The notes under the pieces were generated by a model. That model saw nothing but the letters and a program-made list of their open reading frames with translations, searched no databases and was not told the DNA's origin. The translations under genes and the position numbers were made by a program. A DNA stretch of 64,000 nt, from contig NZ_NBYY01000022.1 of the NCBI RefSeq assembly GCF_002464935.1, positions 1 to 64,000 of the forward strand, given 5' to 3'. This DNA is from Candidatus Enterovibrio escicola (GTDB taxonomy: Bacteria > Pseudomonadota > Gammaproteobacteria > Enterobacterales > Vibrionaceae). Below are positions 23,992 to 34,199 of the stretch, one piece after another. Numbering within the stretch: position 1 is the stretch's first letter; the number at the start of each line of letters is the position of its first letter.

Positions 23992-25653
23992 TTATTCATC
24001 AGTGATGTTTTCTTTTGATGCTTCGAGCATGGCTTCAACGTGATTAGGATCAATGCGTTTAAATAGTGTTTTGAAAGAATTAACACGGTGGTCGGTTAAT
24101 GGTTGTGCAATACCATACCAGCTTAGGCTGTCATTTAAGAATACTTCTGAACGTGAAACCAGTCTCGGCATGACGGGTTTTAGGTAAGTCATTAAAACTC
24201 GGAATAGGTTGATACCTGTGGAGCAAATTGCTTGAAGCTCAGCTTTTTTACCTTTTTCTTTTGCAACAATCCAAGGTGCTTTTTTATCAACATATTGATT
24301 AGCTTTGTCGGCTAGTGCCATTATTTCTCTAATAGCACGGCTAAACTCGCGTTTTTCATATAAATAACCAATATGATCTGCTGCACCAGCGAATTCTGCA
24401 TACAAGGCAGGCTCAGTACACTCAGCTGATAATTTTCCTTCGAAGAAGTTAGTTATGAAGCCTGCATTACGTGAGGCAAGGTTCACCAATTTATTTACTA
24501 TATCTGAGTTAACACGATGAATAAAATCATCCAAATTCAAATTAAGATCGTCGATGCGGTTATCTAATTTTGCTGTGTAGTAGTAACGTAGGCATTCAGG
24601 ATCCAAATATTTTAGATAAGTACTTGCTTTGATGAAAGTACCTTTTGATTTCGACATCTTAGCTCCGTTGATAGTTACGTAGCCATGTACAAAAATATTG
24701 GTTGGTTTTCGGAATCCTGAGCCTTCTAGCATGGCAGGCCAGAATAAGCTGTGGAAGTAAACAATGTCTTTACCGATAAAGTGATAGAGCTCAGTATCGC
24801 TGTCTTTGTTCCAGTATTCATCGAAATCGATGCTACTGTTCTTATCACAAAGATTCTTGAAAGAACCCATGTAACCTATTGGTGCGTCTAACCAGACATA
24901 GAAGTATTTACCTGGTTCGTTAGGGATACAAAAACCGAAGTAGGGTGCATCCCTAGAAATATCCCATTGTTGCAGACCTGACTTAAACCATTCATTCATT
25001 TTGTTAGCGGTTTCTTCTTGCAGTGTACCCGAATTCGTCCATACCTTTAACATGCCCTCAAATTGTGGTAAATCGAAGAAAAAGTGCACAGAGTCTTTTA
25101 TCACTGGTGTCGTACCGGTAATCGTTGATTTTGGATCTATCAGTTCGGTTGTTGTGTAAGTTGCACCACAGTTTTCGCAGTTGTCTCCGTATTGTTCTTT
25201 TGTTTTACATTTTGGGCATGTTCCTTTTACGAAGCGGTCAGGTAGAAACATTTCTCTTTCAGCATCGAATAGTTGAGAGATGGTGCGGCTATTAATAAAA
25301 CCATTGTTTTTAAGTTGTGTATAAATATAAGACGCTAGCACGCGGTTTTCATCACTATGAGTGCTGTGATAGTTATCAAAGCTAATATCGAAGCCCCTGA
25401 AATCTGTTTCGTGTTTTTTTTGCATCTCAGTAATCATGATTTCTGGTTCAATGCTCAATTGCTGAGCTTTCAACATTATCGGTGTACCGTGGGCATCATC
25501 TCCACAAATGAAGTTTATAGTGTTGCCACGGAGGCGTTGAAAACGAACCCATACATCTGCTTGGATATGCTCAAGCATATGCCCTAAATGAATAGGACCA
25601 TTTGCGTAAGGCAAGGCACAGGTAACTAGAATTTTTCGGTGGGTTACAGACAT
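23992..25653 (-). CDS. metG: Methionyl-tRNA synthetase, truncated to the catalytic core
   Basis: Charges elongator and initiator tRNA-Met. The intact frame is 553 aa against about 677 aa for the full enzyme. It keeps everything needed for catalysis: the HIGH motif as HLGH in [16 protein letters not shown] (about 15-30), the zinc knuckle CPKC...CENC (about 145-162), KMSKS in [12 protein letters not shown] (about 332), and the alpha-helical anticodon-binding domain. The lost part is the C-terminal dimerisation and tRNA-binding domain, whose remains follow downstream. The E. coli enzyme truncated to about 550 residues is known to be an active monomer, so this gene is probably functional. Start ATG at 25653 ([20 protein letters not shown]). 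Confidence 0.95.
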   Translation of the reverse strand: MSVTHRKILVTCALPYANGPIHLGHMLEHIQADVWVRFQRLRGNTINFICGDDAHGTPIMLKAQQLSIEPEIMITEMQKKHETDFRGFDISFDNYHSTHSDENRVLASYIYTQLKNNGFINSRTISQLFDAEREMFLPDRFVKGTCPKCKTKEQYGDNCENCGATYTTTELIDPKSTITGTTPVIKDSVHFFFDLPQFEGMLKVWTNSGTLQEETANKMNEWFKSGLQQWDISRDAPYFGFCIPNEPGKYFYVWLDAPIGYMGSFKNLCDKNSSIDFDEYWNKDSDTELYHFIGKDIVYFHSLFWPAMLEGSGFRKPTNIFVHGYVTINGAKMSKSKGTFIKASTYLKYLDPECLRYYYTAKLDNRIDDLNLNLDDFIHRVNSDIVNKLVNLASRNAGFITNFFEGKLSAECTEPALYAEFAGAADHIGYLYEKREFSRAIREIMALADKANQYVDKKAPWIVAKEKGKKAELQAICSTGINLFRVLMTYLKPVMPRLVSRSEVFLNDSLSWYGIAQPLTDHRVNSFKTLFKRIDPNHVEAMLEASKENITDE

Positions 25654-25789
25654 AATTTAGAAAGTTTACCTTTGATAAAATTAATCGGAAGATTGATATA
25701 GATCTTACTTGATACAAGAGGCATTGCCTAGCTTGCGTTGTGTATGACTCATGGAGTCATACTTGTCAAAGTTGGGAGCTTTCTCTTAA

Positions 25790-26190
25790 ATTTAAGTCTG
25801 AAGTGCAACACTGTCCAAGCAAGCTGCTAATGCCATTTTCATTGAAAAATAACGACATACTGCTTAAACCATAACCATTTCTTAGGCCAATGATTGATCC
25901 TTGTTTGAGCTAATGTAATATCTTCATCCGTGACCATTTTTGAGTCTGTTACTTTTTTCGTACTGTCTAAGAAGATTATTGGTTTTCTTATTTTCCCATC
26001 ATTTTCCTATTGGAAGAGGAAGAGTGGAAAAGTAAGATCTTAACATCCAAAGATTTTACTATCTTTTCAGGGTAAGCAAACTCTCTACCATTAGTTGGTG
26101 TGGTGACATACGCTGCCCATTACGCTGCCAGTAATTTAATTAAATAAGAACGACTTTTACGTTCATAATAGAATTATGATAGCACCCATA
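25790..26190 (-). pseudogene. IS30-family transposase, C-terminal remnant
   Basis: The minus strand carries a decayed IS30 C-terminus: a region resembling QERINHWPKKYLGFK (here near 25880-25925) and a terminal segment cttaaatttaagtctgaagtgcaacact at 25786-25813. It matches the better preserved fragment at 62510-62890 along its length. No intact frame. Confidence 0.55.
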
Positions 26191-26225
26191 CCATTTTTCC
26201 TAAAACTGTATCAGTTTCTCAATTA

Positions 26226-26441
26226 ACCTGAGTTTCGCATAAGAAATGAACTAAATACCCAACTCTCGATCTGATCGTTTAAATAAAATCATTAGTTGTA
26301 AAAGGACTTTATCATAAATAAGTTAGACAATATTTTTATCGATATTGACGACTTTTATCAGGTTTTTCTTCCTGCCTAGGTAAACACCAAATTTTAGATT
26401 TTAAAGTAAGAAATATACCTTCTTGCTTTTTTATCAGTGAA
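26226..26441 (+). mobile_element. IS982-family 5' fragment
   Basis: Left end acctgagtttcgcataag at 26226, the leader, and the first codons (MNKLDNIF-like, start ATG mutated to ATA) up to about 26441. It lies directly upstream of another IS982 in the same orientation. Confidence 0.75.
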
Positions 26442-26487
26442 GAGCCCTTCGTTAAGTGAAATGCATAACCTAGCGGAGATTTAATCA

Positions 26488-27424
26488 ACCTGAGCTACGC
26501 ATAAAAAATGAATTAAATACCCAAGTCGTGATCCAATCGTTTGAAAGAAACCATTGACTGAACAAGGATTTGGGTATGAATAACTTAAACGATGTGTGCC
26601 ATATTTTCCTCCCTACATGGGAAAAACACCTAATTTTTCCGGTAACAAACAAAGAAACAAGCATTTTCGCCTCTTAGTTAGCAAAGTGATGACGATAGTG
26701 ATAGCTTTCCATCAATCTGGGTATCAAGACTTCAGAACCTATTACATCCACTTTTTTTACCGCTACCTCACCAACGAATTTCTTGAATTAGTTAGCTACA
26801 TGAAAATGTTCAATCTCATGCAAGGTGTTCTGGTTTCTATTTGCTCTTATCTCATTCACCGTCAGGAATTGCCTTCGTTGATTTATCCAAGCTACAGGTT
26901 TGTCATAACCTACAAATTATCAGATATCAGATTTTTAAAGGTACCGTGAAGCGAGGAAAAGAAACGATGGGTAGTTCTACGGTTTCAAATTACACATTAT
27001 GATCAATGATCAAGGTGGCATTATCTCAGTCAAAGTGACGACGGCTAACATGGATGATAGAAAGCCTATATCAGAAATGATTGACGAGCTTTGGGGGTAT
27101 TTATACGGAGATAAAGGTTATATATCTGGTCCATTGGAACGGGAACTTTCAGACAAGGTAGTGATACTGATGACGGATATAAAAAATACGAAACCCAAAG
27201 TGATAAAACTTTAGAACCGCCTGATGCTCCGGAAATGATTTATTATCGAAACCGTTTTTGACCAACTAAAAAACATATCCCAAATCGAATATTCTCAGCA
27301 CCGCTGTTGTATCAGATTTATGGTCAACTTTCTAGCGGGGCTTATCGCGGATTCATTTTAACCAAAAAATCCGAGCATCAATATGGCTAGGTTTGATAAG
27401 AAATCGCTTATGCAGGTCTGAGGT
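26488..27424 (+). mobile_element. IS982-family element, full length, inactive
   Basis: Left end acctgagctacgcataaa at 26488, right end cttatgcaggtctgaggt ending at 27424 (937 bp). The transposase start ATG at 26576 is kept, but the frame is broken. N-terminal ORF 26596-26949 (VMTIVIAFHQSGYQDFRTYY) and C-terminal ORF 26999-27214 (MDDRKPISEMIDELWGYLYG). The leader hairpin has a compensated base pair (see findings). Confidence 0.9.
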
Positions 27425-27465
27425 TAATTAGATACATCTTCGTTAGATGCCAAACATATATGGGT

Positions 27466-28434
27466 TTATGGCAGTATTTTTTCTAATTTCCATCGCTTCC
27501 AAATCGATGCAACAATCCCGACTACCAGTGATGTGATTATAACACCCAGAGACATAGATGTTGCAATGGCAAATGGAGTGTCGATGAGCAACATCTTCGT
27601 GCCGATAAAACAGAGCATAAATGCCAATGTATGGTGTAAGTATGCAAATCTTGTTAACATGCCACCTAGCACAAAATACAGTGAGCGAAGACCCAGCAAG
27701 GCAAAGACATTGGCTGCAAGTACCAAGTAAGGTTCTTGTGTTACAGCAAAGATTGCTGGGATAGAATCCAAGGCAAACATCACGTCTGTCATTGCTATAA
27801 CTATCACAACTACCAGCATGGGTGTTGCTAAAATCCCAATGTCATCGCGAATAAATAGTTTATTCCCAGAATAATCAGGGCTGACACGAAGGACTCTTTT
27901 TATAAACACCACGGTGAAATTATCCGAAAAACATTTGCTCTCTTGACCATGTTGACTTTGATGTAACATTTTGATACCTGTCCAAATTAGGAAGAAACCA
28001 AATAGGTAGAGTATCATATGAAATTCTGCAATCAGGGGTGCACCCACAGAAATCATAAGGGTGCGCAGTATTAGTGCACCCAAGATACCTAACATCAGTA
28101 TACGTGGTACGTTCTTATCGGGTACTTTGTATTGACTAAAGATCAGCGCAAATACAAAGAGATTGTCGACGCTTAATGATTTTTCGAGTAAGTAACCGGT
28201 GACGAATGCTGTAGCAGCTTCGCTTGAAGAGAGCAGACTTGCTGGCGACAGATCTGACCAAAGGAAGTACATAGCCCCTGCAAATAAAAACGCTAACGCA
28301 AGCCAAAATATACTCCAAATGGTTGCGGAACGAAAACTGATACTGCTTCTTGTTAGGAATAAATCGATGCCAAGCATCAACAGTGTCAGCATTAACAGGC
28401 CTTTGTAACCTGAAAAAAGTTCAGTTAAGAACAT
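27466..28434 (-). CDS. alx: TerC/Alx-family integral membrane transporter
   Basis: The 322-aa product has seven or more hydrophobic segments and the family's two conserved acidic membrane motifs, EKSLSVDNLFVFALIF (about 85-100) and MTDVMFALDSIPAIFAVT (about 205-222). E. coli Alx (321 aa) is a pH- and manganese-responsive protein implicated in manganese export; TerC relatives act in metal homeostasis and membrane-protein metalation. The length and N-terminal layout fit Alx better than the shorter TerC proteins. The ATG at 28434 follows cggaggtgcc, a strong ribosome-binding site. I looked for the manganese riboswitch known upstream of E. coli alx and did not see it. The window also encodes a manganese-dependent pyrophosphatase. 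Confidence 0.85.
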   Translation of the reverse strand: MFLTELFSGYKGLLMLTLLMLGIDLFLTRSSISFRSATIWSIFWLALAFLFAGAMYFLWSDLSPASLLSSSEAATAFVTGYLLEKSLSVDNLFVFALIFSQYKVPDKNVPRILMLGILGALILRTLMISVGAPLIAEFHMILYLFGFFLIWTGIKMLHQSQHGQESKCFSDNFTVVFIKRVLRVSPDYSGNKLFIRDDIGILATPMLVVVIVIAMTDVMFALDSIPAIFAVTQEPYLVLAANVFALLGLRSLYFVLGGMLTRFAYLHHTLAFMLCFIGTKMLLIDTPFAIATSMSLGVIITSLVVGIVASIWKRWKLEKILP

Positions 28435-28708
28435 GGCACCTCCGTGTTACAGGGAAATAGTACACACCTAGTCAACCGTATAGCTGAACGATAAAATAAA
28501 ATATATGTGATTGGTATTATCAAAACAATGTTACTGACATTTGATTGCAAAAGGAGTGGAATAACTACTATTGGTAGAATGAGTACTCCCAAAACTTCGC
28601 AAGTTTAGTGTGTTTATGACAAATAGAGAACTAAAAAATGGCAGACAGTAATTAAATATGGAAGAAAGATTGAGACAGCAAATAATGTTAGGGTAGAACA
28701 TCTAAATA

Positions 28709-29598
28709 ACCTGAGCTGTGCATAAGAAATGAACTAAATATCCAAGTCACGATCTGATCCTTTGAAAAAACTATCGACTGCATAAGGATTTGAGCATAAA
28801 TAATTTAGACGCCGTTTTCGTCGATGTCGACGACTTTTGCTAGATTTTTCTTCCTACATGGAGAAAATACCTAATTTCTTCCGGTGTCAAAGCAATAAAC
28901 CTTTTCGCCTCTCAGTTAGCGAAGTGACGACGATAGAGATATCTTTCCATCAATCGGGATATCGAGACTTCAAAACCCATTACATCCACTTTGTTTACTG
29001 CTATCCCATCAATGAATTTCCTGAATTATGCAGCTACACGAGAATGCTCAAGCTCATGGTAAGGTGTTCTGGTTCCGCTTTGCTCTTACTTCACTCACCG
29101 TAAGGCAATCCCTGTCGGCCTTGCCTTCGTTGATTTGTCCAAGTTACAGGTTTGTCATAACTTACGCATTCTCAGACATCAGGTTTTTAAAGGTACCGAG
29201 AAGTGAGGACAAGTGACGACAGCTAACTTAGATGATAGAAAGCCTGTGTCGGAAATGGCTGACGAGTTTTGGGGGTGTTTATACGGAAACAAAGGTTATA
29301 TCTCTGGTCCATTGGAGCTAGAACTCGCAAACAAGGGAGTGACACCGATAACGGATATGAAAAAGAATATGAAACCCAAAGTGATGAAACTTTGGGACCG
29401 CTTGATGCTCCGGAAACGATGTATTATCGAAACCGTTTTTGATTAACTAAAAAATATATCCCAAATTGGGCATTTTTGACACCGTCATTATATTAGCTTT
29501 ATGGTCAATTTTCTAGCGTGTCGTATTCGTTTTAACCAAAGAAACCGAGTATCAAGATGATTCGGCTTGATAAGTAAGCGCTTATGCAGATCTGAGAT
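28709..29598 (+). mobile_element. IS982-family element, nearly full length, inactive
   Basis: Left end acctgagctgtgcataag at 28709, right end cttatgcagatctgagat at 29598 (890 bp). The start codon is ATA instead of ATG. A deletion of roughly 85 bp joins the FLKVPRSE region directly to the TTANLDDRKPVSEMADEF region near 29207. The C-terminal ORF 29213-29446 ends at a new stop. The right end abuts the parA-like gene. Confidence 0.88.
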
Positions 29599-29624
29599 CA
29601 CTTACTACTTTCAAAAAGGCAACG

Positions 29625-30422
29625 TTAACGGTATTCCAAGTTTCTTTCTTCAGCTTGCATTTCTAGCCTCTTATATAAAGTAGCAAAGCTTTGCGACAAC
29701 TTGTGTTGTGGAGCGAAATGCACCAACGGGCATTGATTATAATGTGATTCCTTCATTTTAATCGATTGAGGAAGGAAAGGTTCCAATACAGGTAAACCAA
29801 TATCTCGTACTTTTTGGATGATTTGAGTGGGAAACTTAGCCTGCGCATTAAACATATTTACCACAATACCTTCCAATATAAGCTTACGGTTATGATCGTC
29901 ACGTAGCTCAGCTAAGTTATCTATCAAAGTTAGTAAAGCCTGATGGGAGAAACTGTCACAATCAAAAGGGATCAGTAGCCTATGCGCGGCAATTAGACCT
30001 GCCTTACTATAGAAATTAAGGTTTGGGGGAGTATCAATATAAATGCGGTCATATTCTCTTTCTAGTTCATCAAGCGCGTCTCTGAGCTTGTAAATTTTAT
30101 AACGCCGTTCCAGCTCAACTTCAAGTGTAGCGAGATGAGGGCTGGATGAGATGATATCGAGATTTTCGTAAACTGTCGGTTGAGGAAATTGCTTAATCGG
30201 TGCAGACGTTGAAAACCATGATATGGTTCGATCGAGTAAACCTGCAACAGTTCTATCACTCTTCTCGTTGATATCAACACCTAGGTAATTACTACTATTG
30301 CCTTGTATATCTAGATCTATTAACAGTGTTTTCTTCCCACTCTCAGCGCTTAAGGCTGCAAGATTAACCGTGATGCTTGACTTTCCGACACCACCTTTTT
30401 GGTTAAAAATAATCCGTCGCAT
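29625..30422 (-). CDS. ParA-family (MinD/ParA-like) ATPase
   Basis: A deviant Walker A ATPase of the chromosome/plasmid partition or cargo-positioning type. The 265-aa product has the deviant P-loop KGGVGKSS (about residues 8-15), the A-prime motif LLIDLDIQGN (about 35) and the Walker B-type strand RIYIDTPPNLNFYS (about 127). It differs from the Soj/ParA1 of the origin region by sequence, and no parB, parS or replication gene is next to it, so its cargo is unknown. It starts at ATG 30422 and is intact. It lies alone, with IS982 and IS903 remnants on either side. A chromosomal orphan ParA seems more likely than a plasmid remnant. Confidence 0.82.
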   Translation of the reverse strand: MRRIIFNQKGGVGKSSITVNLAALSAESGKKTLLIDLDIQGNSSNYLGVDINEKSDRTVAGLLDRTISWFSTSAPIKQFPQPTVYENLDIISSSPHLATLEVELERRYKIYKLRDALDELEREYDRIYIDTPPNLNFYSKAGLIAAHRLLIPFDCDSFSHQALLTLIDNLAELRDDHNRKLILEGIVVNMFNAQAKFPTQIIQKVRDIGLPVLEPFLPQSIKMKESHYNQCPLVHFAPQHKLSQSFATLYKRLEMQAEERNLEYR

Positions 30423-30616
30423 GATTCCTACCTTTTTAGTCTTTGAAAAGAACGATTACGAATTGTACGTATATATTAATAATATCAGTTTGTTATGCCA
30501 AAACTACATCAAGATGTTTGTTTTAATAAGATTAAATTGTTTCATGGAGAGGACACAGATTTACCAAGATAGTAGGCTATATTAATATAAGGATAACGTC
30601 CCTTCTAGGGGCGTTA

Positions 30617-31091
30617 TTGATTAATTTATGCCTATAACGCACTGATCTAAATATTTCTTATGGTTTTAATTTGTCTGCTGTCGTACATGCATACCGAGTC
30701 TTAGAACTTTGTTCCTTGCTTTCACATTTACTAGCACTTCACCAACTTGAGTATTCGTAATTACGAAAAGTGAGTTTAGGGCTGAGTACCTATTCATAGC
30801 GAAATATTGCTGTCTCTGCTAATAAACGTTTGTGATAACTCCTGTCCCTTTTTCCACTCCGCTAGTTTGTCCTTTTTCAATGCCTTTACAGCTTCATTTC
30901 TAGGATGTCTTTCCTCCCAATACCCCGCGTTGCTTCGAGGTGGAATACTGTGCGTTATTCCTTTGTATTTTAGTACGTAGTGACATGCTTTTGTGTCATA
31001 GGTTACATCAGCACTGACTTGCTGTATCTTGTGTTGTAATGGGTTAAGCCATGTAGGTAAAATCTCATTGTCACCTACAGAAACTAGGTTA
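30617..31091 (-). mobile_element. IS5-family (IS903-group) element, 3' half
   Basis: Right end near 30617 (aggggcgttattgattaattta). On the minus strand the transposase C-terminal half runs up to 31091 (VSVGDNEILPTWLNPLQHKI-like reading, then IPPRSNAGYW). It is cut on its 5' side by the IS982 left end at 31092. Confidence 0.78.
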
Positions 31092-32069
31092 ACCTAAGCT
31101 GCGCTTAAAACATAAACTAAATGCCAAAGTCGCGATCTGATCATTTGAAAAAACTATTGACTGTATAAGGACTTGGCCTTTGAATAACTTAGACGTTGTT
31201 TTCGTCAATGTCGACGACTTCTTCGAGACTTTCCTCCCTGCATGGAAAAAACACCTCATTTTTTCCGGTTCTAAATAAAGAAACAAGGCTTTTCTCCTCT
31301 CAGTTAGCGAAGTGATGACGATAGTGATAGCTTTCCATCAATCGGGGTATCGAGACTTCAAAACCTATTACATCCACTTTGTTTACTTCTACCGCACCAA
31401 CGAATTTCCTAAATTATTCCGCTACACGAGAATGCTCAAGCTCATGCAAGGTGTTCTGGTTCCGCTTTGCTCTTATCTCACTCACCGTAAGGCAAGGCTG
31501 ACAGGGATTGCCTTCTCGTTGATTCATCTAGGTTACAGGTTTGTTATAACTTATACGCATTCTCAGACATCAGTTTTTAAAGGTACCTCGGAGCGAGGAA
31601 AAGGAACGATGGAGTAGTTTTGTGGCTTCAAATTACACCTCATTATCAATGACCAAGGTGGTATTATCTCAGTAAAAGTGACGACAGCTAACGTGGCTGA
31701 TAGAAAGCCTGTGTCGGAAATGTTTGATGAGTTTTGGGGGTGTTTATACGGAGACAAAGGTTATATCTCTGGTCCATTGGAGCTGGAACTCGCAAACAAG
31801 GGAGTGATAACGATAACGGATATGAAAAAGAATATTAAACTCAAAGTGATGAAACTTTGGGACCGTATGATGCTCCGGAAACGATTTATTAACGAAACCG
31901 TTTTTGACCAACTAAAAAACATATCTCAAATCGAGCATTCTCAGCACCTTAATTGTATCAGCTTTATGGTCAATTTTTAGCGGGTCTTATCGCGTATTTA
32001 TTTCAACCAAAGAAATCGAGTATCAAAATGCCTCGGTTTGATAAGCAAATTCTTGTGCAGATTTGATCT
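31092..32069 (+). mobile_element. IS982-family element, full length, inactive
   Basis: Left end acctaagctgcgcttaaa at 31092; right end eroded (cttgtgcagatttgatct) at 32069; 978 bp. The start codon position reads TTG. ORFs 31312-31617 (MMTIVIAFHQSGYRDFKTYY) and 31678-31980 (FWGCLYGDKGYISGPLELEL) are in different frames. Confidence 0.88.
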
Positions 32070-32189
32070 TAAGTCAGAGACAGAAACAACAGCGAAAATG
32101 GCGCCAAAACAATGGGTTAGTCATTAAAAATGAGATCAATCATCATTGATGAACGCCCCGCGTTTGTAAATGGTCGGGAAGGGTCATAT

Positions 32190-32330
32190 ATTTAATAGGT
32201 TTTTCTTCGTGTAGAATACCTACTTTATGAATAGTGATAATTATAGTTAGCGGTGACATTAGATGTCGTTTTCACTAGGACACAAAAATAGTTAGAAAGC
32301 ATGATATAGGACATGGTGGATACCAAACCT
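32190..32330 (+). mobile_element. IS1-family 5' fragment
   Basis: About 130 bp aligns with 38727-38870 and 15935-16025: tagttagcggtgacattaga, then aggacacaaaaatagttaga, then catggtggataccaaacc. The best-preserved copy reads GGHHRYRCTSC in one frame, like the zinc-binding motif of IS1 InsA. This copy has no readable frame. Confidence 0.5.
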
Positions 32331-32573
32331 ACCGAGATAGTTTTTTATTTGCTAAACGTGTGCGTAAATGATTTGTGTTTTACAGTGTAAGATCAAGTGA
32401 CACTTAACTTATGAATTCAGTCTATAATCCTTCTACTCATTGGAATAGTAGTATTTTTAGCTGTGTGCGCCAATATAATAACGGCTATTTTAGAGTTTAA
32501 GGAGTAGTGATAAAAAGTGAGGTTGTATGTTCTGTATAACTTATTATGGGATTAAAAAGGAGTACTAATAATA

Positions 32574-32912
32574 ATGCGTATGAAATTAATTTTCTTATTA
32601 AGCATAATCTACCTACCGGTTTCGGCACATTCAAAAGATAGCACTTGGGATCAAACAAAAGAATCTGCTACAGAAGCATGGAAATTGGCAAAAAAAACTA
32701 GTGATAGTAGTTGGAAGACTCTCAAAGAAAAAAGCAGCATAGTTTGGGAAAGAACCCTAGAAAAAATCGGTAAATGGGCTGACGAAGCTAATAGGAGAAC
32801 CGATGAAATATTAATACAAAAACCGAAAAAGTCAGTGCCTGAAGAGACTGAAACTGTACCAGTAAATCCGTTAATTTTAAAGTCTTTAGGTGTATTTAAT
32901 CAACAGGCTTGA
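32574..32912 (+). CDS. Small secreted protein of unknown function
   Basis: A 112-aa protein with a clear signal peptide (MRMKLIFLLSIIYLPVSAHS), so probably periplasmic or exported. The mature part repeats a W-rich amphipathic pattern (STWDQTKESATEAWKLAKKT; SSWKTLKEKSSIVWERTLEK), suggesting a helical bundle that could lie on a membrane. I do not recognise a named family. The first ATG (32574) is favoured over the one two codons later by aaaaggag 11 bases upstream. It is intact between an eroded IS982 and an IS903-like relic, with about 500 bases of upstream spacer that contains only an IS1 scrap. Confidence 0.7.
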   Translation: MRMKLIFLLSIIYLPVSAHSKDSTWDQTKESATEAWKLAKKTSDSSWKTLKEKSSIVWERTLEKIGKWADEANRRTDEILIQKPKKSVPEETETVPVNPLILKSLGVFNQQA

Positions 32913-32950
32913 TTCAAGAAAGCACTTTATATATTCAAAGAATTTAAAGA

Positions 32951-33815
32951 GGTGTTGTTTCCAAAATATCTAAACTAATCGCAATTTCTACGGTCAGATC
33001 AGCATGGAGTTAAAAAGGAGGGGATGATAAGAAAAGCAAGCAAAAGATCAGTAACTGGAAATAATATAGTCCAGCATTAATAAACTGTGGCTTAGTCACT
33101 TTTTGGATAGACGACGTTGCCATTAAGGCATGGCCTTATCCAAAGTATCCTGGTCATCGTAACCGTGAGTTTATAACTATCGATACTGCAATTGAAACAG
33201 CACTGATGGTGAAAGGTACTTTCAAGTTTTGCCTTGAGCGTTAAAAGGCTTTCTCAATTCGGTTTTTACGTTGATAAATATCCCGCTGAAATCTCCTACA
33301 TATACTTGTATTAGTAAGTATTTGAAGACCGTAGAAGTATAAGTAACATTTACCGAGTCGTTATTGATGCCAGAGGCCTAAAGCTATACGGCGAAGGTGA
33401 ATGGAAAACACGTAAACACAGTAAGGAGAAGCGGTGTATCTGACTTAAACTTCATCTTGCCGTTGATGTGTTTACTTATGAGGTTATTGCTGCAGAAGTT
33501 AACCTAGTTTCTGTAGGTGATAATGAGATTTTACCTACATGGCTTAACCCATTATGACGCAAGATACAGTAAGTCAGTGCTGATGTAACCTATGACACAA
33601 AAGCATGTCACTACGTACTCAAACATAAAGGAATAACACCCAGTATTCCACCTCGAAGCAACGCTGATTACTGGGAGGAAAGGCATCCTAGAAAATGAAG
33701 CTGTAAAAGCATTGAAAAATGATAAACTAACAGAGGTTAAATCGGATAATGGTTATTACAAACGCTCATTAGCAGAAACAGCAATTGTATCTCTCATAAG
33801 CAGCCTACTTAACCG
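32951..33815 (+). mobile_element. IS5-family (IS903-group) element, decayed, 3' end lost
   Basis: Left end near 32951 (ggtgttgtttccaaaatatc). The transposase can be followed in pieces (FWIDDVAIKAW near 33100, EGEWKTRKHSKEKRC near 33400, IPPRSNADYWEE near 33650) to about 33815. Many stops. The segment deleted in the copies at 6989 and 43548 is present here. Confidence 0.82.
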
Positions 33816-34199
33816 CATCGGTTTTTTTCGTATGAGCGACTTATAAACTCTGCAACACATCTTGGGTTCTCCTGTATAGCGACCAGAATAAGCTGTATTA
33901 AGGCCAAAACTCTTGTCTTGACAAGGGGGACACTATTTCTGCAAGCATAGTTCAGCATTTTGTGTCGTACTAGTTGATCATTAGTGCCTAGAGCGGTTGC
34001 TAGGCAGACAAGCCATGTTCGCTTATTCTTTAAAATACCTTTCTTTTGTAATTGGTTTGCTCATTCTTCATATTCCTTTTTATTGCTTGATATTGATGTT
34101 ATTCGCTTCTCTTTGGGCAGTGTCGTATTGCGTCAATCACCGCAATTGTTATTTACCCATTGTTCTGCTTCGGGTTGAGAGCAGTGGAGAAACTTCATG
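33816..34199. other. Unassigned sequence beside the Mu-like remnant
   Basis: The plus-strand ORF at 33997-34200 is hydrophobic but not recognisable. The minus strand continues the decayed region of the Mu-like remnant in several frames. Nothing firm can be called. Confidence 0.3.

Noticed and set aside
28435-28708. Manganese (yybP-ykoY) riboswitch upstream of the alx-like gene
   Set aside because: E. coli alx has one, but I could not see the conserved core here; the leader looks unstructured by eye.
29625-30422. ParA-like gene as a sign of an integrated plasmid
   Set aside because: No parB, replication gene or parS-like repeats nearby; orphan chromosomal ParA proteins are common.
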